From NCBI RefSeq assembly GCF_020177265.1, contig NZ_JAIVMC010000013.1, positions 1 to 64,000 of the forward strand: a stretch of 64,000 nucleotides of DNA, in the 5' to 3' direction. The translations under genes were made by a program, and so were the position numbers. Origin of the DNA: Pseudooceanicola marinus. GTDB taxonomy: Bacteria > Pseudomonadota > Alphaproteobacteria > Rhodobacterales > Rhodobacteraceae. Of this stretch, positions 33,623-42,042 are shown piece after piece. The notes beneath the pieces were generated by a model, which did no database searches, was not told where the DNA came from, and saw only the letters and a program-made list of their open reading frames with translations. Within the stretch, counting starts at the first letter, position 1. Every line of letters starts with the position of its first letter.

Positions 33623-34405
33623 ATGGATCCATTGTCCCCGATCATGCTCGGCTTTCTCGGAAGCCTGGCCGCCGGCACATTGACAGCCGTCGGAGCAGTC
33701 CCCGTGCTGTTCGGGCGGATCCCCTCACGCGGCACACGCGACCTGTCGCTCGGCTTTGCGGCTGGCGTGATGCTCGCAGCTTCGTTCTTCTCCCTGATCA
33801 TCCCCGCGCTGGACGCGGCCGAACCGCGGTTCGACAACGGGGCCGCGCCCGCGGCCATTGTCTGCATCGCAATCCTTCTTGGCATGGCTGCCGTTGCCCT
33901 GATGAACGAGAAGCTGCCGCACGAACACTTCAAAACAGGCCGCGAAGGTCCGGACGCCGCGTCGCTCCGGCGGGTCTGGCTCTTCATCATCGCAATCACG
34001 ATCCACAACTTTCCTGAGGGTCTCGCGGTCGGGGTCGGGTTCGGTTCCGGTGGCATGGAAGGTGGCGTCCCACTCGCCATCGGTATCGGCTTGCAGAACG
34101 CGCCCGAGGGTCTGGCGGTGGCGGTGTCGCTCATGGGTGAAGGATACGCGAAGCTGCGCGCCTGGGGCATCGCGGCCCTCACCGGCATGGTCGAACCGAT
34201 CGGCGGGTTGCTCGGGGCGGGTATCATCACGCTGTCGGAGCCGCTGCTGCCCTGGGGGCTGGCGTTCGCCGCCGGCGCGATGCTCTATGTGATCAGCCAC
34301 GAAATCATCCCCGAGACCCATCGCAGCGGACATCAGAACAAGGCGACGCTCGGACTGTCGGTTGGCCTTGTCCTGATGCTGTTTCTCGATGTCTGGCTGG
34401 GGTGA
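33623..34405 (+). CDS. ZIP family metal transporter
   Basis: 260 residues with eight predicted helices. Helix 4 contains HNFPEGLAVG and helix 5 QNAPEGLAVA, the metal-transport signature of ZIP proteins. A His-bearing cytoplasmic loop (KLPHEHFKTGREG) lies before helix 4. ZIP proteins move Zn and other divalent metals into the cytoplasm; importers in resistance operons have been seen in lead and zinc systems. The lspA start follows within 5 bp. Confidence 0.9.
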   Translation: MDPLSPIMLGFLGSLAAGTLTAVGAVPVLFGRIPSRGTRDLSLGFAAGVMLAASFFSLIIPALDAAEPRFDNGAAPAAIVCIAILLGMAAVALMNEKLPHEHFKTGREGPDAASLRRVWLFIIAITIHNFPEGLAVGVGFGSGGMEGGVPLAIGIGLQNAPEGLAVAVSLMGEGYAKLRAWGIAALTGMVEPIGGLLGAGIITLSEPLLPWGLAFAAGAMLYVISHEIIPETHRSGHQNKATLGLSVGLVLMLFLDVWLG

Positions 34406-34409
34406 GAAA

Positions 34410-34892
34410 ATGTTGTCAGCCGAAAGACCGCCGGTGATCGGCATGTTGGCTGCCGTCGCGGCTTTCGCGATCGATCAGGTCACAAAGGCCATCGTCATCA
34501 CGAATGCGAGCGTCCTGAGCGCTGGTGTTCCCGTGTTCACCGGATTCAATCTCACGTTCTATCGGAACGATGGCGTGACCTTCGGGCTTTTGGGCGGCGC
34601 GCCGTGGTGGAGCCTCGTGGTGCTCGCTCTTGCCGTGTGCGCTTGGCTCGTGACCATGATGCTGCGCACCCGGGACGGCATCGAGGCGGTTGCCTACGGG
34701 GCGATCATCGGCGGCGCCTTAGGCAACGTCCTGGACCGCCTCAGGTTCCGGGCCGTGACCGATTTCCTCGATTTCTACGCCGGCTCCGCGCACTGGCCAG
34801 CTTTCAACATGGCTGACGTCTTCGTGGTCGGCGGCGTCGGATTGCTTCTTGTCGCGCCGATGATCACGCGACGGCCCAGGTGCGGTCCATGA
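34410..34892 (+). CDS. lspA: Lipoprotein signal peptidase (LspA-like)
   Basis: 160 residues from the ATG at 34410 (GGGTGAG just upstream). Four helices. Catalytic Asp pair: Asp 118 in RAVTDFLDFY and Asp 136 in FNMADVFVV; GNVLDR is also conserved. Chromosomes already carry one lspA; plasmid copies are typical of pbr/cad-type lead and zinc operons, where they accompany a P-type ATPase. The context here (MerR regulator, CDF, ZIP, Zn/Cd/Pb ATPase) agrees. Confidence 0.9.
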   Translation: MLSAERPPVIGMLAAVAAFAIDQVTKAIVITNASVLSAGVPVFTGFNLTFYRNDGVTFGLLGGAPWWSLVVLALAVCAWLVTMMLRTRDGIEAVAYGAIIGGALGNVLDRLRFRAVTDFLDFYAGSAHWPAFNMADVFVVGGVGLLLVAPMITRRPRCGP

Positions 34893-35571
34893 CGCTGTTT
34901 TGGACGCTGTCCGGGGAGCGGGTGATTTCCCTGCCGACGCGCATGATCGTGGCCATTGTAGCCGGCGGACTGACGGTCCTGACCCTCCCTCCGTTCTCGA
35001 TCCTCCTGCTCGTCCCCGTTGCCTACGCTGCCCTTCTTGTCCTCCTCCGGCATCTTTCCCCGGCCAAGGCCGCACTCGTCGGCTGGGCGTTCGGTCTCGG
35101 GCAGTTCGGCTTCGGTCTCTCGTGGATCGCGGAGAGTTTCTACGTGGATGCCGAGAGGTTCGGTGCTTTGGCGATCCCCGCCGTCGCAGGATTGTCTGCG
35201 GGTCTGGCCATCTTTCCGGCCATGGCGGCGACACTCTTCACGGCCATCGCACGCCGTCGCGCGATCGAGGGCGTTATGGGCTGTCTTCTATTTGCGACCT
35301 GCTGGACGGCCGCAGAGTGGCTGCGCGGCCACATCCTCACGGGATTCCCATGGAACCTCGCGGGCTACGCGCTTGTCGAATACGCAGCCTTGCGGCAACC
35401 GGCTGCATGGGTCGGAAGCTATGGGTTGAGCTTTCTCGTAATTCTCGTCGGCACTCTTCCGGCGCCGGCCCTCTTGACGGAGGTGCGCCCCCGCTGGAGC
35501 ATCCCACTGCTCGGCGTTGGGACCGTTGTCGCGTGGACCTGTCGCGTTTTTGTTCCGCCGGACCCCGGATC
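34889..35571 (+). pseudogene. lnt: Truncated apolipoprotein N-acyltransferase (lnt fragment)
   Basis: ATG at 34889 overlaps the lspA stop. About 225 residues match the N-terminal membrane part of Lnt (GFGLSWIAESFYVDAERFG, AEWLRGHILTGFPWNLAGYA, SYGLSFLVI). The nitrilase-like catalytic domain, more than half of the usual 500 residues, is absent. The frame runs on to 35614 but its last 20-odd residues are the out-of-frame start of the phnE fragment. It cannot acylate lipoproteins. Confidence 0.85.
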
Positions 35572-36210
35572 GCGGATTTCCTCGGCCGGATGGTCCCGCC
35601 CGATCCGACCGTGATGAACGAGATCGTGAAGGGTAGCGCGGAAACGCTACGCATCGCGATCCTGGGATCTCTGGGCGCGGTCTTCCTATCGGTCCCCCTC
35701 GGGATATTTGCGTCCGAGACGATGGTTTCTTCGGCGGTCTACCGACCCGTCCGGACGCTCCTCGCTTTCATCCGTGCCATCCCGCTGATCCTGGTGGCGA
35801 TGCTCATGGTGGGTGCGGTGGGCCTGGGTCCCCTCCCCGGCATCATCGCGGTCGCCTTCCATGCCACCGGCATGCTCGCGAAGTTCTACGCCGAAGCGAT
35901 CGACGGCGTCTCCCGCGCGCCGATTGCCGCGCTGGAAAGCGCCGGTGCCGGGCCGCTGGCGCGGCTCCGCTACGCGATCTGGCCGCAGATGGCGCCGGTC
36001 GTCGCCCGCGACACCATCTTCCGGTTCGAACTGAACCTGCGCGAGTCGCTGATCCTGGGCATTGTCGGTGCGGGCGGTATAGGGTTCTACATCCAGACCT
36101 ATGTGCGCTCATTCCAGTACGACAAGGCAGCAAGCGTCACACTGGCCGTGATCGCGATGGTGATCGCGATCGAGGCCATCAACGTGGCTCTTCGCCGCCG
36201 GTTTGCCTGA
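35572..36210 (+). pseudogene. phnE: 5'-truncated phosphonate ABC transporter permease (phnE fragment)
   Basis: From about base 35572 a different frame encodes a PhnE-like permease lacking its first helix: VKGSAETLRIAILGSLGAVF, AFIRAIPLILVAMLMVGAVG (both within 20 residues), GLGPLPGIIAVAFHATG, ESLILGIVGAGGIGFYIQTY. An in-frame ATG at 35590 could still initiate a 206-residue product, but without the substrate-binding and ATPase genes. The join to lnt at about 35,570 is a recombination scar. Confidence 0.8.
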
Positions 36211-36244
36211 AACAATCGGCGGACGCGACACGCCTCCTGGTCCT

Positions 36245-36757
36245 TCAGGCGTAGATGTCTATCGGTGTCCCGTCCCTAACCATGGCGTAGATTTCCTCGA
36301 TCTCGGGATCCGAGACCGAGATGCAGCCTGCCGTCCAGTCGCGGACATTCGTGGGGTCGATCCCCCGCCGAGGTCCGCCGTGAATGAAGATGTCCTTGCC
36401 GGGGGAACGCCCCTGGGACTCAGCGAAAGCGATGTCGGCCTCGTTCGGGTAGGAGATGCCGACGGACAGATGGAAGAGGCTGTCGGGGTTCCGCCGGTCG
36501 ATCACGTAGGAGCCTTCCGGTGTGCGGCCGTCGCCCTCGAACTGCTTATGACCGACAGGCGCAAAGCCCAGCCCGATCGGATAGGTCCGCAACACACGAT
36601 CGGCGCCGTCAAGAACCAGCAAGCGCTGCGCCTTGTAGAGGCGCAGCCGGGTGACCTCGGGTCCGCTGTAGGTTCGGAACTTGCTGGCGCAACCGGACAG
36701 AATGGCAACAAGCCCACCGAACAAGACGCCCCGGCGCGGAATATGGATTTTCGTCAC
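36245..36757 (-). CDS. YkuD-type L,D-transpeptidase, lipoprotein
   Basis: 170 residues with an N-terminal signal and lipobox ILSGC (Cys 23). The catalytic region is IFIHGGPRRGIDPTN (His 126) and DWTAGCISVSD (nucleophile Cys 145). YkuD enzymes make 3-3 peptidoglycan crosslinks or attach lipoproteins. It converges with the phnE fragment and lies 63 bp after the stop of the ATPase gene on the same strand, so it may share its message. A second L,D-transpeptidase lies at 39,666. Confidence 0.88.
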   Translation of the reverse strand: MTKIHIPRRGVLFGGLVAILSGCASKFRTYSGPEVTRLRLYKAQRLLVLDGADRVLRTYPIGLGFAPVGHKQFEGDGRTPEGSYVIDRRNPDSLFHLSVGISYPNEADIAFAESQGRSPGKDIFIHGGPRRGIDPTNVRDWTAGCISVSDPEIEEIYAMVRDGTPIDIYA

Positions 36758-36820
36758 TGCTCTATGCCTCGTGAGCGAGGTCTCATATGGGCCGAACGCT
36801 ACCCTGCGGGTGGTGGCGGT

Positions 36821-39169
36821 TCAATGCCCGTGTGCGAGCGCGCCTCTTGCCATCTGCTCACCAATCGGCTCGCCGCCGGATGGCGATACATTGGACTTGT
36901 GACCATTTAGAAGTCTCAACGCGTTCGCAACCACCAGCAGCGAGACGCCGACATCCGCGGCGATCGCGCCCCACATCGACGCCATCCCGAATGCCGTTGC
37001 GACGACGAAGACGGCTTTCGTCGCCAGTGAAACGCCGATGTTCTGGCGGATGATCGACATGGCGCGGCGTGAATGGCCGATGAGCCACGGTACCTTGCCG
37101 ATGTCGTCCGTCATGAGGGCGATGTCGGCGGTCTCGATGGCCGCGTCGGACCCGACGGCGCCCATGGCGATGGCGTAATGCGCCCGCGCCATGGCCGGGG
37201 CGTCATTCACTCCGTCGCCAATCATCGCGACCATGTCGTGGCTTTCGACCAGTTCCTCGATGGCCGTCACTTTGTCCTCGGGCAAGAGTTCGGCACGCAC
37301 CTCGTCGATGCCGACCTCTGCCGCAACGGCGCGCGCCGTGCGTTCATTGTCGCCCGTCAGCATAACGATGGTTTTCACGCCCTGCGCATGAAGGCGCGTG
37401 ACAATACCTTTGGCGTCCGGGCGGATTCGGTCGCGCAGTTCGAGGATGCCGGTCACGCCGGTCTCGTCCCCGACGGCCACAAGCGTACTGCCGGCCCCTT
37501 CGATCCGGTCACGGAGGTCCGCCGGAATGGCGCTGCCGAACCCTTTCTCCTCGGCGAACCGGTCGGAGCCGAGCCAGACTTTCCGGCCTCCTGCCCGTCC
37601 TTCCAGCCCTCGTCCCGGCACGGTGCGCGTATCCTCCGCCGCTGGAACCGCGATGCCGTCTGCCTCGGCCCGCGCAAGAATGGCACGTGCCAGCGGATGC
37701 GATGACCGCGCTTCGAGTGCGCCCGCCAGCGTCATCAGATCTCGCGCCGAGGCCCCCCCAAGTGGATGGACGGCGGCCACCTCCGGTTCACCCATCGTGA
37801 TGGTTCCAGTCTTGTCCATCGCCAGAGCCGTCGTCCGGCCTGGAGCCTCGACATACGCGCCGCCTTTTATGAGAACCCCCGCCCGCGCCGAGGCCGTCAG
37901 TGCGGCCACGATGGAAACCGGCGTCGAGATGACCAGCGCACAGGGACAGGCGATCACGAGAAGAACGAGCGCGTTATAGAACCAGTAGTCCCAGGCGCCA
38001 CCGAAGACGAGCGGCGGCACTAGCGCAATGGCGACGGCCAGCGCCATGACGATGGGCGTGTAGATGCGCGCGAACTTCGCGACCCACTGCTCCACGGGCG
38101 CGCGGCGGGCGTGAGCGTCCCCCACCATGCGGATGATCTTGGCGAGCACCGTGTCGGATGCCGCTTTGGTCGCGCGCACGGTCAAAGTCCCTTCGCCGTT
38201 GATCGTGCCCGCGTAGACTTCGTCGCCTGGCTCCTTCGGCACCAGCGCACTTTCGCCGGTGATCGGCGCCTGATCGACGGCCCCTGCCCCATCAACAACT
38301 TCACCATCCAGCGGGATGCGGTCGCCGCCGCGCACCACGAACCGTGCATTGATGGCAACAGCAGAAGCCGGCACGTCTGCTTCAGAACCATCATCATAGA
38401 GAACTCTTGCCGTCGGCGGTGCGAGGTCGAGCAACGCCGACACGGCGTTCCGCGCGCGCCCGACGCTCCAGCTCTCGAGGTAGAGCGACAGCGAGAAGAA
38501 GAAGGCCACCGTCGCCGCCTCGAAGAACTCGCCGAGGCCAATGGCTCCCGCCACCGCGACCACCATGAGAAGGTTCATATCGGGCGACAGACGCCGCGCG
38601 GAGGACCAAGCCTTCGGGGCCACGAGCCAGACACCGAACAGGATCGCGACGGCGAAGAGCACCGCCTCGGCCAGCGGCATGGGGGACTCGCCGTGACCCG
38701 CGAACAGGCCGAGGGCCCCGCCCATGCCGGTCTCGAAGATGTGCCAGAGAAAGCCGGCCGCCCAGAAGCCGCCGCTCAGCGCCGTGAACAGCCGCTGCCG
38801 GGCGAGATGGGCCGCCTGATCTTCCGATGCGGTTCCCGCATCCCAGGGCTTCGCACTCATGCCGGTGGTCGCAACCAGTTGCGCCACCTCGTCGTCAGTT
38901 ACACGGTCCGCGCTGTCCAGAATGGTCATCCGCCCGTTGATGACGTCGAAGGCCAAATGCTCTGCTCCGCCGACCTTCGGACCGACGACCTTGTTCAGGA
39001 TCGCCACTTCTTCGGCGCAGTCGAGCCCGGAGACCTGGAAGCTCCGCCCGACAGACGGCGCAGGCGTCGCCGGAGCGACGTTGCCGCATGGTCGATCGCT
39101 TCCGCAGCAACTGTTGCCGCTCTCTTGCGAGGCGTGAGAATGATCTCGTCGGTTGGTTTCAGCAGACAT
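36821..39169 (-). CDS. Zn/Cd/Pb-type P1B ATPase
   Basis: 782 residues. N-terminus rich in His/Cys (SCCGSDRPCG), then an HMA domain with GLDCAEEVAILNKV. Six or more core helices include the ion-site CPC (IACPCALVIS), followed by DKTGTITMG and [13 protein letters not shown]. The DCAEEV variant and CPC are those of ZntA/CadA/PbrA rather than Cu pumps. GAGGTCC precedes the ATG at 39169, and a MerR-type promoter lies just upstream (39,202-39,232). It exports divalent metals from the cytoplasm. Confidence 0.93.
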   Translation of the reverse strand: MSAETNRRDHSHASQESGNSCCGSDRPCGNVAPATPAPSVGRSFQVSGLDCAEEVAILNKVVGPKVGGAEHLAFDVINGRMTILDSADRVTDDEVAQLVATTGMSAKPWDAGTASEDQAAHLARQRLFTALSGGFWAAGFLWHIFETGMGGALGLFAGHGESPMPLAEAVLFAVAILFGVWLVAPKAWSSARRLSPDMNLLMVVAVAGAIGLGEFFEAATVAFFFSLSLYLESWSVGRARNAVSALLDLAPPTARVLYDDGSEADVPASAVAINARFVVRGGDRIPLDGEVVDGAGAVDQAPITGESALVPKEPGDEVYAGTINGEGTLTVRATKAASDTVLAKIIRMVGDAHARRAPVEQWVAKFARIYTPIVMALAVAIALVPPLVFGGAWDYWFYNALVLLVIACPCALVISTPVSIVAALTASARAGVLIKGGAYVEAPGRTTALAMDKTGTITMGEPEVAAVHPLGGASARDLMTLAGALEARSSHPLARAILARAEADGIAVPAAEDTRTVPGRGLEGRAGGRKVWLGSDRFAEEKGFGSAIPADLRDRIEGAGSTLVAVGDETGVTGILELRDRIRPDAKGIVTRLHAQGVKTIVMLTGDNERTARAVAAEVGIDEVRAELLPEDKVTAIEELVESHDMVAMIGDGVNDAPAMARAHYAIAMGAVGSDAAIETADIALMTDDIGKVPWLIGHSRRAMSIIRQNIGVSLATKAVFVVATAFGMASMWGAIAADVGVSLLVVANALRLLNGHKSNVSPSGGEPIGEQMARGALAHGH

Positions 39170-39201
39170 GAACGGACCTCAAAAGTCGGGTTGTTCAGAA
39201 C

Positions 39202-39232
39202 AACATAGTTCCTACAGTACCTAGAGGTTCAA
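39202..39232 (-). promoter_or_regulatory. MerR-type promoter of the Zn/Cd/Pb ATPase gene
   Basis: Minus strand: TTGAAC (39227-39232), 19-bp spacer CTCTAGGTACTGTAGGAAC, TATGTT (39202-39207). The spacer contains the CTCTAG/CTGTAGG halves. The transcription start would be about 30 bp before the ATPase ATG. The clearest member of the four-site set. Confidence 0.75.
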
Positions 39233-39336
39233 GAACATTAATTGATGGTTCTCCGGATCGCTTTTTTTGCTATGTGTCGTCGGAAAGAGGCTGGCCAACT
39301 GTTGCGGCCAGACCGACAAAACAGGAAGGAAATTCA

Positions 39337-39621
39337 ATGCGGCCGGTACTATCAAAGCAAAACGTGACGATCGGAACCACACTGTTGTTCACCGCAGGGT
39401 GTGCCATCCCTCCAAGCAGCGGGAGCGACGCGGCGAACGCTATCGGGAATATTCCCGATAGCGTCGTGGCAATGGCGGCGCCCGACCAGGATATTTCTAC
39501 CGCGCGCCTTGTGCCGGACGACAGCTGTTACTGGTACCAGCATAGCGGGCCGGTCGAAACGACCTTGGTTCCGCTCCGCACGCCAAATGGCAGTCGCATC
39601 TGCGCCGCACGGGAAAGCTGA
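39337..39621 (+). CDS. Small lipoprotein of unknown function
   Basis: 94 residues from the ATG at 39337, preceded by AGGAAGGAAA. Signal with lipobox FTAGC. The mature part has DDSCYWYQHSGPVETTLVPL and an end Cys (RICAARES). No family recognised. It diverges from the ATPase and converges with the L,D-transpeptidase at 39,666. The Cys and YWYQH segment hint at metal or peptidoglycan contact but nothing firm. Confidence 0.6.
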   Translation: MRPVLSKQNVTIGTTLLFTAGCAIPPSSGSDAANAIGNIPDSVVAMAAPDQDISTARLVPDDSCYWYQHSGPVETTLVPLRTPNGSRICAARES

Positions 39622-39665
39622 GCCGCTCGGCAGACCGTCGAACCGCCCGCCAAGCCCGCGCGCGT

Positions 39666-40331
39666 CTAGCTGCGGGCGGTGACGCTGTCCTCGGCCGAAT
39701 AGAGGTAGGCCGTCGATCCGAGCTCGACGTTTGGGTAGAGGTCGTTGATGTGCGCCATAACCATGCGCACGCAGCCGGAACTTGCACGACCACCAATGCT
39801 GCTCGGATGCGGAGAGCCGTGTATCCGCAAATAGGTGTCGCGATCACCGACGTACAGGTAAAGCGCTCGAGACCCGAGCGCATTCTCCGGTCCAGGCTCC
39901 ATGCCGTCGGCGATGTCCGCGTAGAGTTCGGGATCGCGGTCGATCATGTTCTGCGTCGGTTGCCAGTGCGGCCACTTGACCTTGCGCTTGATCGTATATG
40001 TGCCCGGCTCGTATAGATTGCCACGCGCGATCGCCACACCATAGCGCATTGCCGTACCACCTTCCTCGATGTGATAGAGATAGCGCGCCACCGCATCCAC
40101 ATGGATGTCTCCAGGGACGAGGCCCGCATTGGCGGCGACACGTTGCGGAAGAAAGCGCGGATGCAGACCCCAGGGATTGGACGTGGCAGGATCGTAGCCA
40201 GGCGGCGTGACTTGCGCGTCCCATTCGGCCTTTTGCGCTTCCGTGGGCCAAGAGTCGGCGAATGCCGGGCTGGCCAGCGATGCCGAGAACAGCGCGGTGG
40301 TCGATTGAATGAAATGCCTTCTCGTCAACAT
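39666..40331 (-). CDS. YkuD-type L,D-transpeptidase, Tat-like signal
   Basis: 221 residues from the ATG at 40331 (GGAGAC upstream). Signal TRRHFIQSTTALFSASLASP with twin Arg. Catalytic region RIHGSPHPSSIGGRASSGCVRM contains the HGx-SxGCVR motif in full. It resembles ErfK/YbiS proteins. A MerR-type promoter at 40,452 precedes it by about 120 bp, so it appears to belong to the divalent metal regulon. The tail VELGSTAYLYSAEDS is normal for the family. Confidence 0.88.
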   Translation of the reverse strand: MLTRRHFIQSTTALFSASLASPAFADSWPTEAQKAEWDAQVTPPGYDPATSNPWGLHPRFLPQRVAANAGLVPGDIHVDAVARYLYHIEEGGTAMRYGVAIARGNLYEPGTYTIKRKVKWPHWQPTQNMIDRDPELYADIADGMEPGPENALGSRALYLYVGDRDTYLRIHGSPHPSSIGGRASSGCVRMVMAHINDLYPNVELGSTAYLYSAEDSVTARS

Positions 40332-40451
40332 GTTAGACGTCTCCTTCGTAATTGTATGGCGGGTCGCGCAATTTCCCGGATACATTGTTGCCAGCCCGAG
40401 AGGGTTTGAGGTGGCGGTGGCAGTTTGCCCGCGGCACTGGCGCTTTGTAGA

Positions 40452-40482
40452 GGGCTAACGCCTAAAGCTACTAGAGGTTCAA
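40452..40482 (-). promoter_or_regulatory. MerR-type promoter upstream of the L,D-transpeptidase
   Basis: Minus strand: TTGAAC (40477-40482), 19-bp spacer CTCTAGTAGCTTTAGGCGT, weak TAGCCC (40452-40457). The -35 and first spacer half are identical to the site at 39,202. The leader would be about 120 bases. Confidence 0.5.
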
Positions 40483-40521
40483 GGAAAACTTTCGTGACCC
40501 GACAAAACAGCTTCTCGCCGC

Positions 40522-41256
40522 TCAGCCGATACGTCCGAGAATCGGAAACGCATCGAGCATCCAGTATGACAGCGCGCTCAACTGTCCTGTCATCATCGCA
40601 ATTCCCATCAGGATCATCACCACACCGGCCGCTTGGTGAAGTCGTCGACCGACGCGACCTATGGCCCGCAGTCGCCCGGCGATACGGTCAGTGAAAGCAG
40701 CAACAATGAGAAAAGGAACACCGAGACCGGTTGAGTAGACAGCGAGCAAGACCATGCCTTCACCGATCGTCGCGCTGGCTGCGCTGGCTGTGAGGATCGC
40801 GCCGAGAATAGGCCCGATGCACGGCGTCCAGCCAAAGCCGAACGCCAGACCGAGCACGTAGGAAGCAGCCGGCTGACCGCCAGGGATGTCGAGATTGAAA
40901 CGGAAGTCGCGTTCCATGACCGATATTCGCGCAGCACCGATCATGAACATCCCGAACAGAATGATGATCACCCCACCGATGAGATTTAACTCATAACGCC
41001 AACGCAACAGTGCCTGTCCGAGCGCCGTCGCCGACGCGCCGAGCGCGATGAATATGGTCGAGAAGCCAAGCACGAAGCACATGCTCAGCCACACTGCGCG
41101 CGAGGAGGAAGCGGATGCGACACCGCCTTGGGCCGCCGTGCGTCCCGCAACGTAGGAGACATACCCAGGGACCAGCGGGAGAACGCAGGGCGACAGGAAC
41201 GAAATAGCTCCGGCCAGAAGCGCCGCGGTCAGGCCAAAAAGGGAGACGTCCACCAT
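40522..41256 (-). CDS. ccdA: CcdA/DsbD-type thiol electron carrier
   Basis: 244 residues with six helices. The paired Cys are FLSPCVLPLVPGY in helix 1 and GFGWTPCIGPILG in helix 4, the CcdA signature. It moves electrons from cytoplasmic thioredoxin to periplasmic TlpA/CcmG proteins, two of which are encoded just downstream on the chromosome map at 42.0-43.1 kb. Its ATG abuts the stop of the small upstream gene, and transcription comes from the right. Confidence 0.92.
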   Translation of the reverse strand: MVDVSLFGLTAALLAGAISFLSPCVLPLVPGYVSYVAGRTAAQGGVASASSSRAVWLSMCFVLGFSTIFIALGASATALGQALLRWRYELNLIGGVIIILFGMFMIGAARISVMERDFRFNLDIPGGQPAASYVLGLAFGFGWTPCIGPILGAILTASAASATIGEGMVLLAVYSTGLGVPFLIVAAFTDRIAGRLRAIGRVGRRLHQAAGVVMILMGIAMMTGQLSALSYWMLDAFPILGRIG

Positions 41257-41415
41257 CTACTTCCGCCCCCCGGAGAAGAGCTGGCTCAACGGCAGCCTGA
41301 TGGCCTCTTGCTCCGTTTGATCGAGCGGGGTGGATTGCTGAGCTGCGGCACCCAAAGGCGCGATTAGCATCCAAAGAAGGACCAACAGAAATCGAGCGGC
41401 CGGTGTTCGTGACAT
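41257..41415 (-). CDS. 52-residue secreted peptide
   Basis: An ATG at 41415 lies 6 bases after GGAGG; an earlier ATG at 41421 is too close to that site. The product has a signal peptide (RFLLVLLWMLIAPLGAAAQ) and a short tail with TEQEAIRLPLSQLFSGGRK. The stop is directly before the ccdA start. It is too short for gene finders, but ribosome site, signal peptide and tight spacing support it. No function can be named. Confidence 0.6.
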   Translation of the reverse strand: MSRTPAARFLLVLLWMLIAPLGAAAQQSTPLDQTEQEAIRLPLSQLFSGGRK

Positions 41416-41467
41416 ACGCATCCTCCGTGTGGTGTCGCCGGGGGCTCGTGCCCCCGGCGAAGACCAA

Positions 41468-41728
41468 TCAGCCTTTGTCTATCGAAGGCTGGGTTTTCTC
41501 CATGGATACGTTCATCGCCTCCATCATCTCCGTGCAGGCCTGCATCATCTTCATCATCGGCATCATGCCGTCCATGCCGGACATATCGCCCTGCATTATG
41601 TTGCCTGACATGCCGTTCTCGCCGTCCATCATCTGGCCGGACGCCCCGCTGTTTTCCTGGGCAACCACAGCGGTTGCCAGGAGGGTAGCCACGGCTGCGG
41701 CGATGCTCAGATTCTTGATAGGTTTCAT
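41468..41728 (-). CDS. Met-rich periplasmic protein
   Basis: 86 residues from the ATG at 41728 (GGAGAAACAG upstream). Signal peptide KNLSIAAAVATLLATAVVAQ, then a Met/Gly/Asp stretch (GQMMDGENGMSGNIMQGDMS and DGMMPMMKMMQ). High Met content is typical of periplasmic copper-binding proteins. One Cys (MQACTEMM). Probably a Cu(I) sponge or chaperone in the leftward copper operon. Confidence 0.75.
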   Translation of the reverse strand: MKPIKNLSIAAAVATLLATAVVAQENSGASGQMMDGENGMSGNIMQGDMSGMDGMMPMMKMMQACTEMMEAMNVSMEKTQPSIDKG

Positions 41729-41763
41729 CTGTTTCTCCTTCAGGCTTCCTTTGGTTTTCGGGT

Positions 41764-42036
41764 TCAATCCCTCGTAGTGCTCGCCTCTGTGGGTGAGTTC
41801 GTCTTGTCGCAGGAGTCGGATTTGCACATCGCGCAATAGCCCAGTCCGCACATGACAGCGCACGGCGCTACAGCCAGGATGAGCGGGGCCGCCCCGATGG
41901 CGGTCAGCCAGCCCCAGTTGAGGGCCATTCCGGCGGCGATAATCGCCATCGCCGCCAGAATCAGTCCGCGGCGCCCCAGTTTGGGACGCAACTGGCCGGC
42001 CCCGCCAACATGGGTTTCAGGTGATATGTCCGACAT
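41764..42036 (-). CDS. Small Cys-rich membrane protein
   Basis: 90 residues with two hydrophobic segments (GLILAAMAIIAAGMALNWGW and AAPLILAVAPCAVMCGLGY). The second ends in a Cys cluster CAVMCGLGYCAMCKSDSC, which could bind metal on the membrane surface. No family recognised. It lies between tlpA-like and Met-rich genes on the same strand, 6 bp after the TlpA stop, and is likely cotranscribed. Confidence 0.65.
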   Translation of the reverse strand: MSDISPETHVGGAGQLRPKLGRRGLILAAMAIIAAGMALNWGWLTAIGAAPLILAVAPCAVMCGLGYCAMCKSDSCDKTNSPTEASTTRD

Positions 42037-42042
42037 TGCTCT

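Noticed and set aside
36205-36250. Inverted repeat GCCTGAA/TTCAGGC as a terminator between phnE fragment and L,D-transpeptidase
   Set aside because: Arms are 7 bp with a loop over 30 bases and no U-tract.
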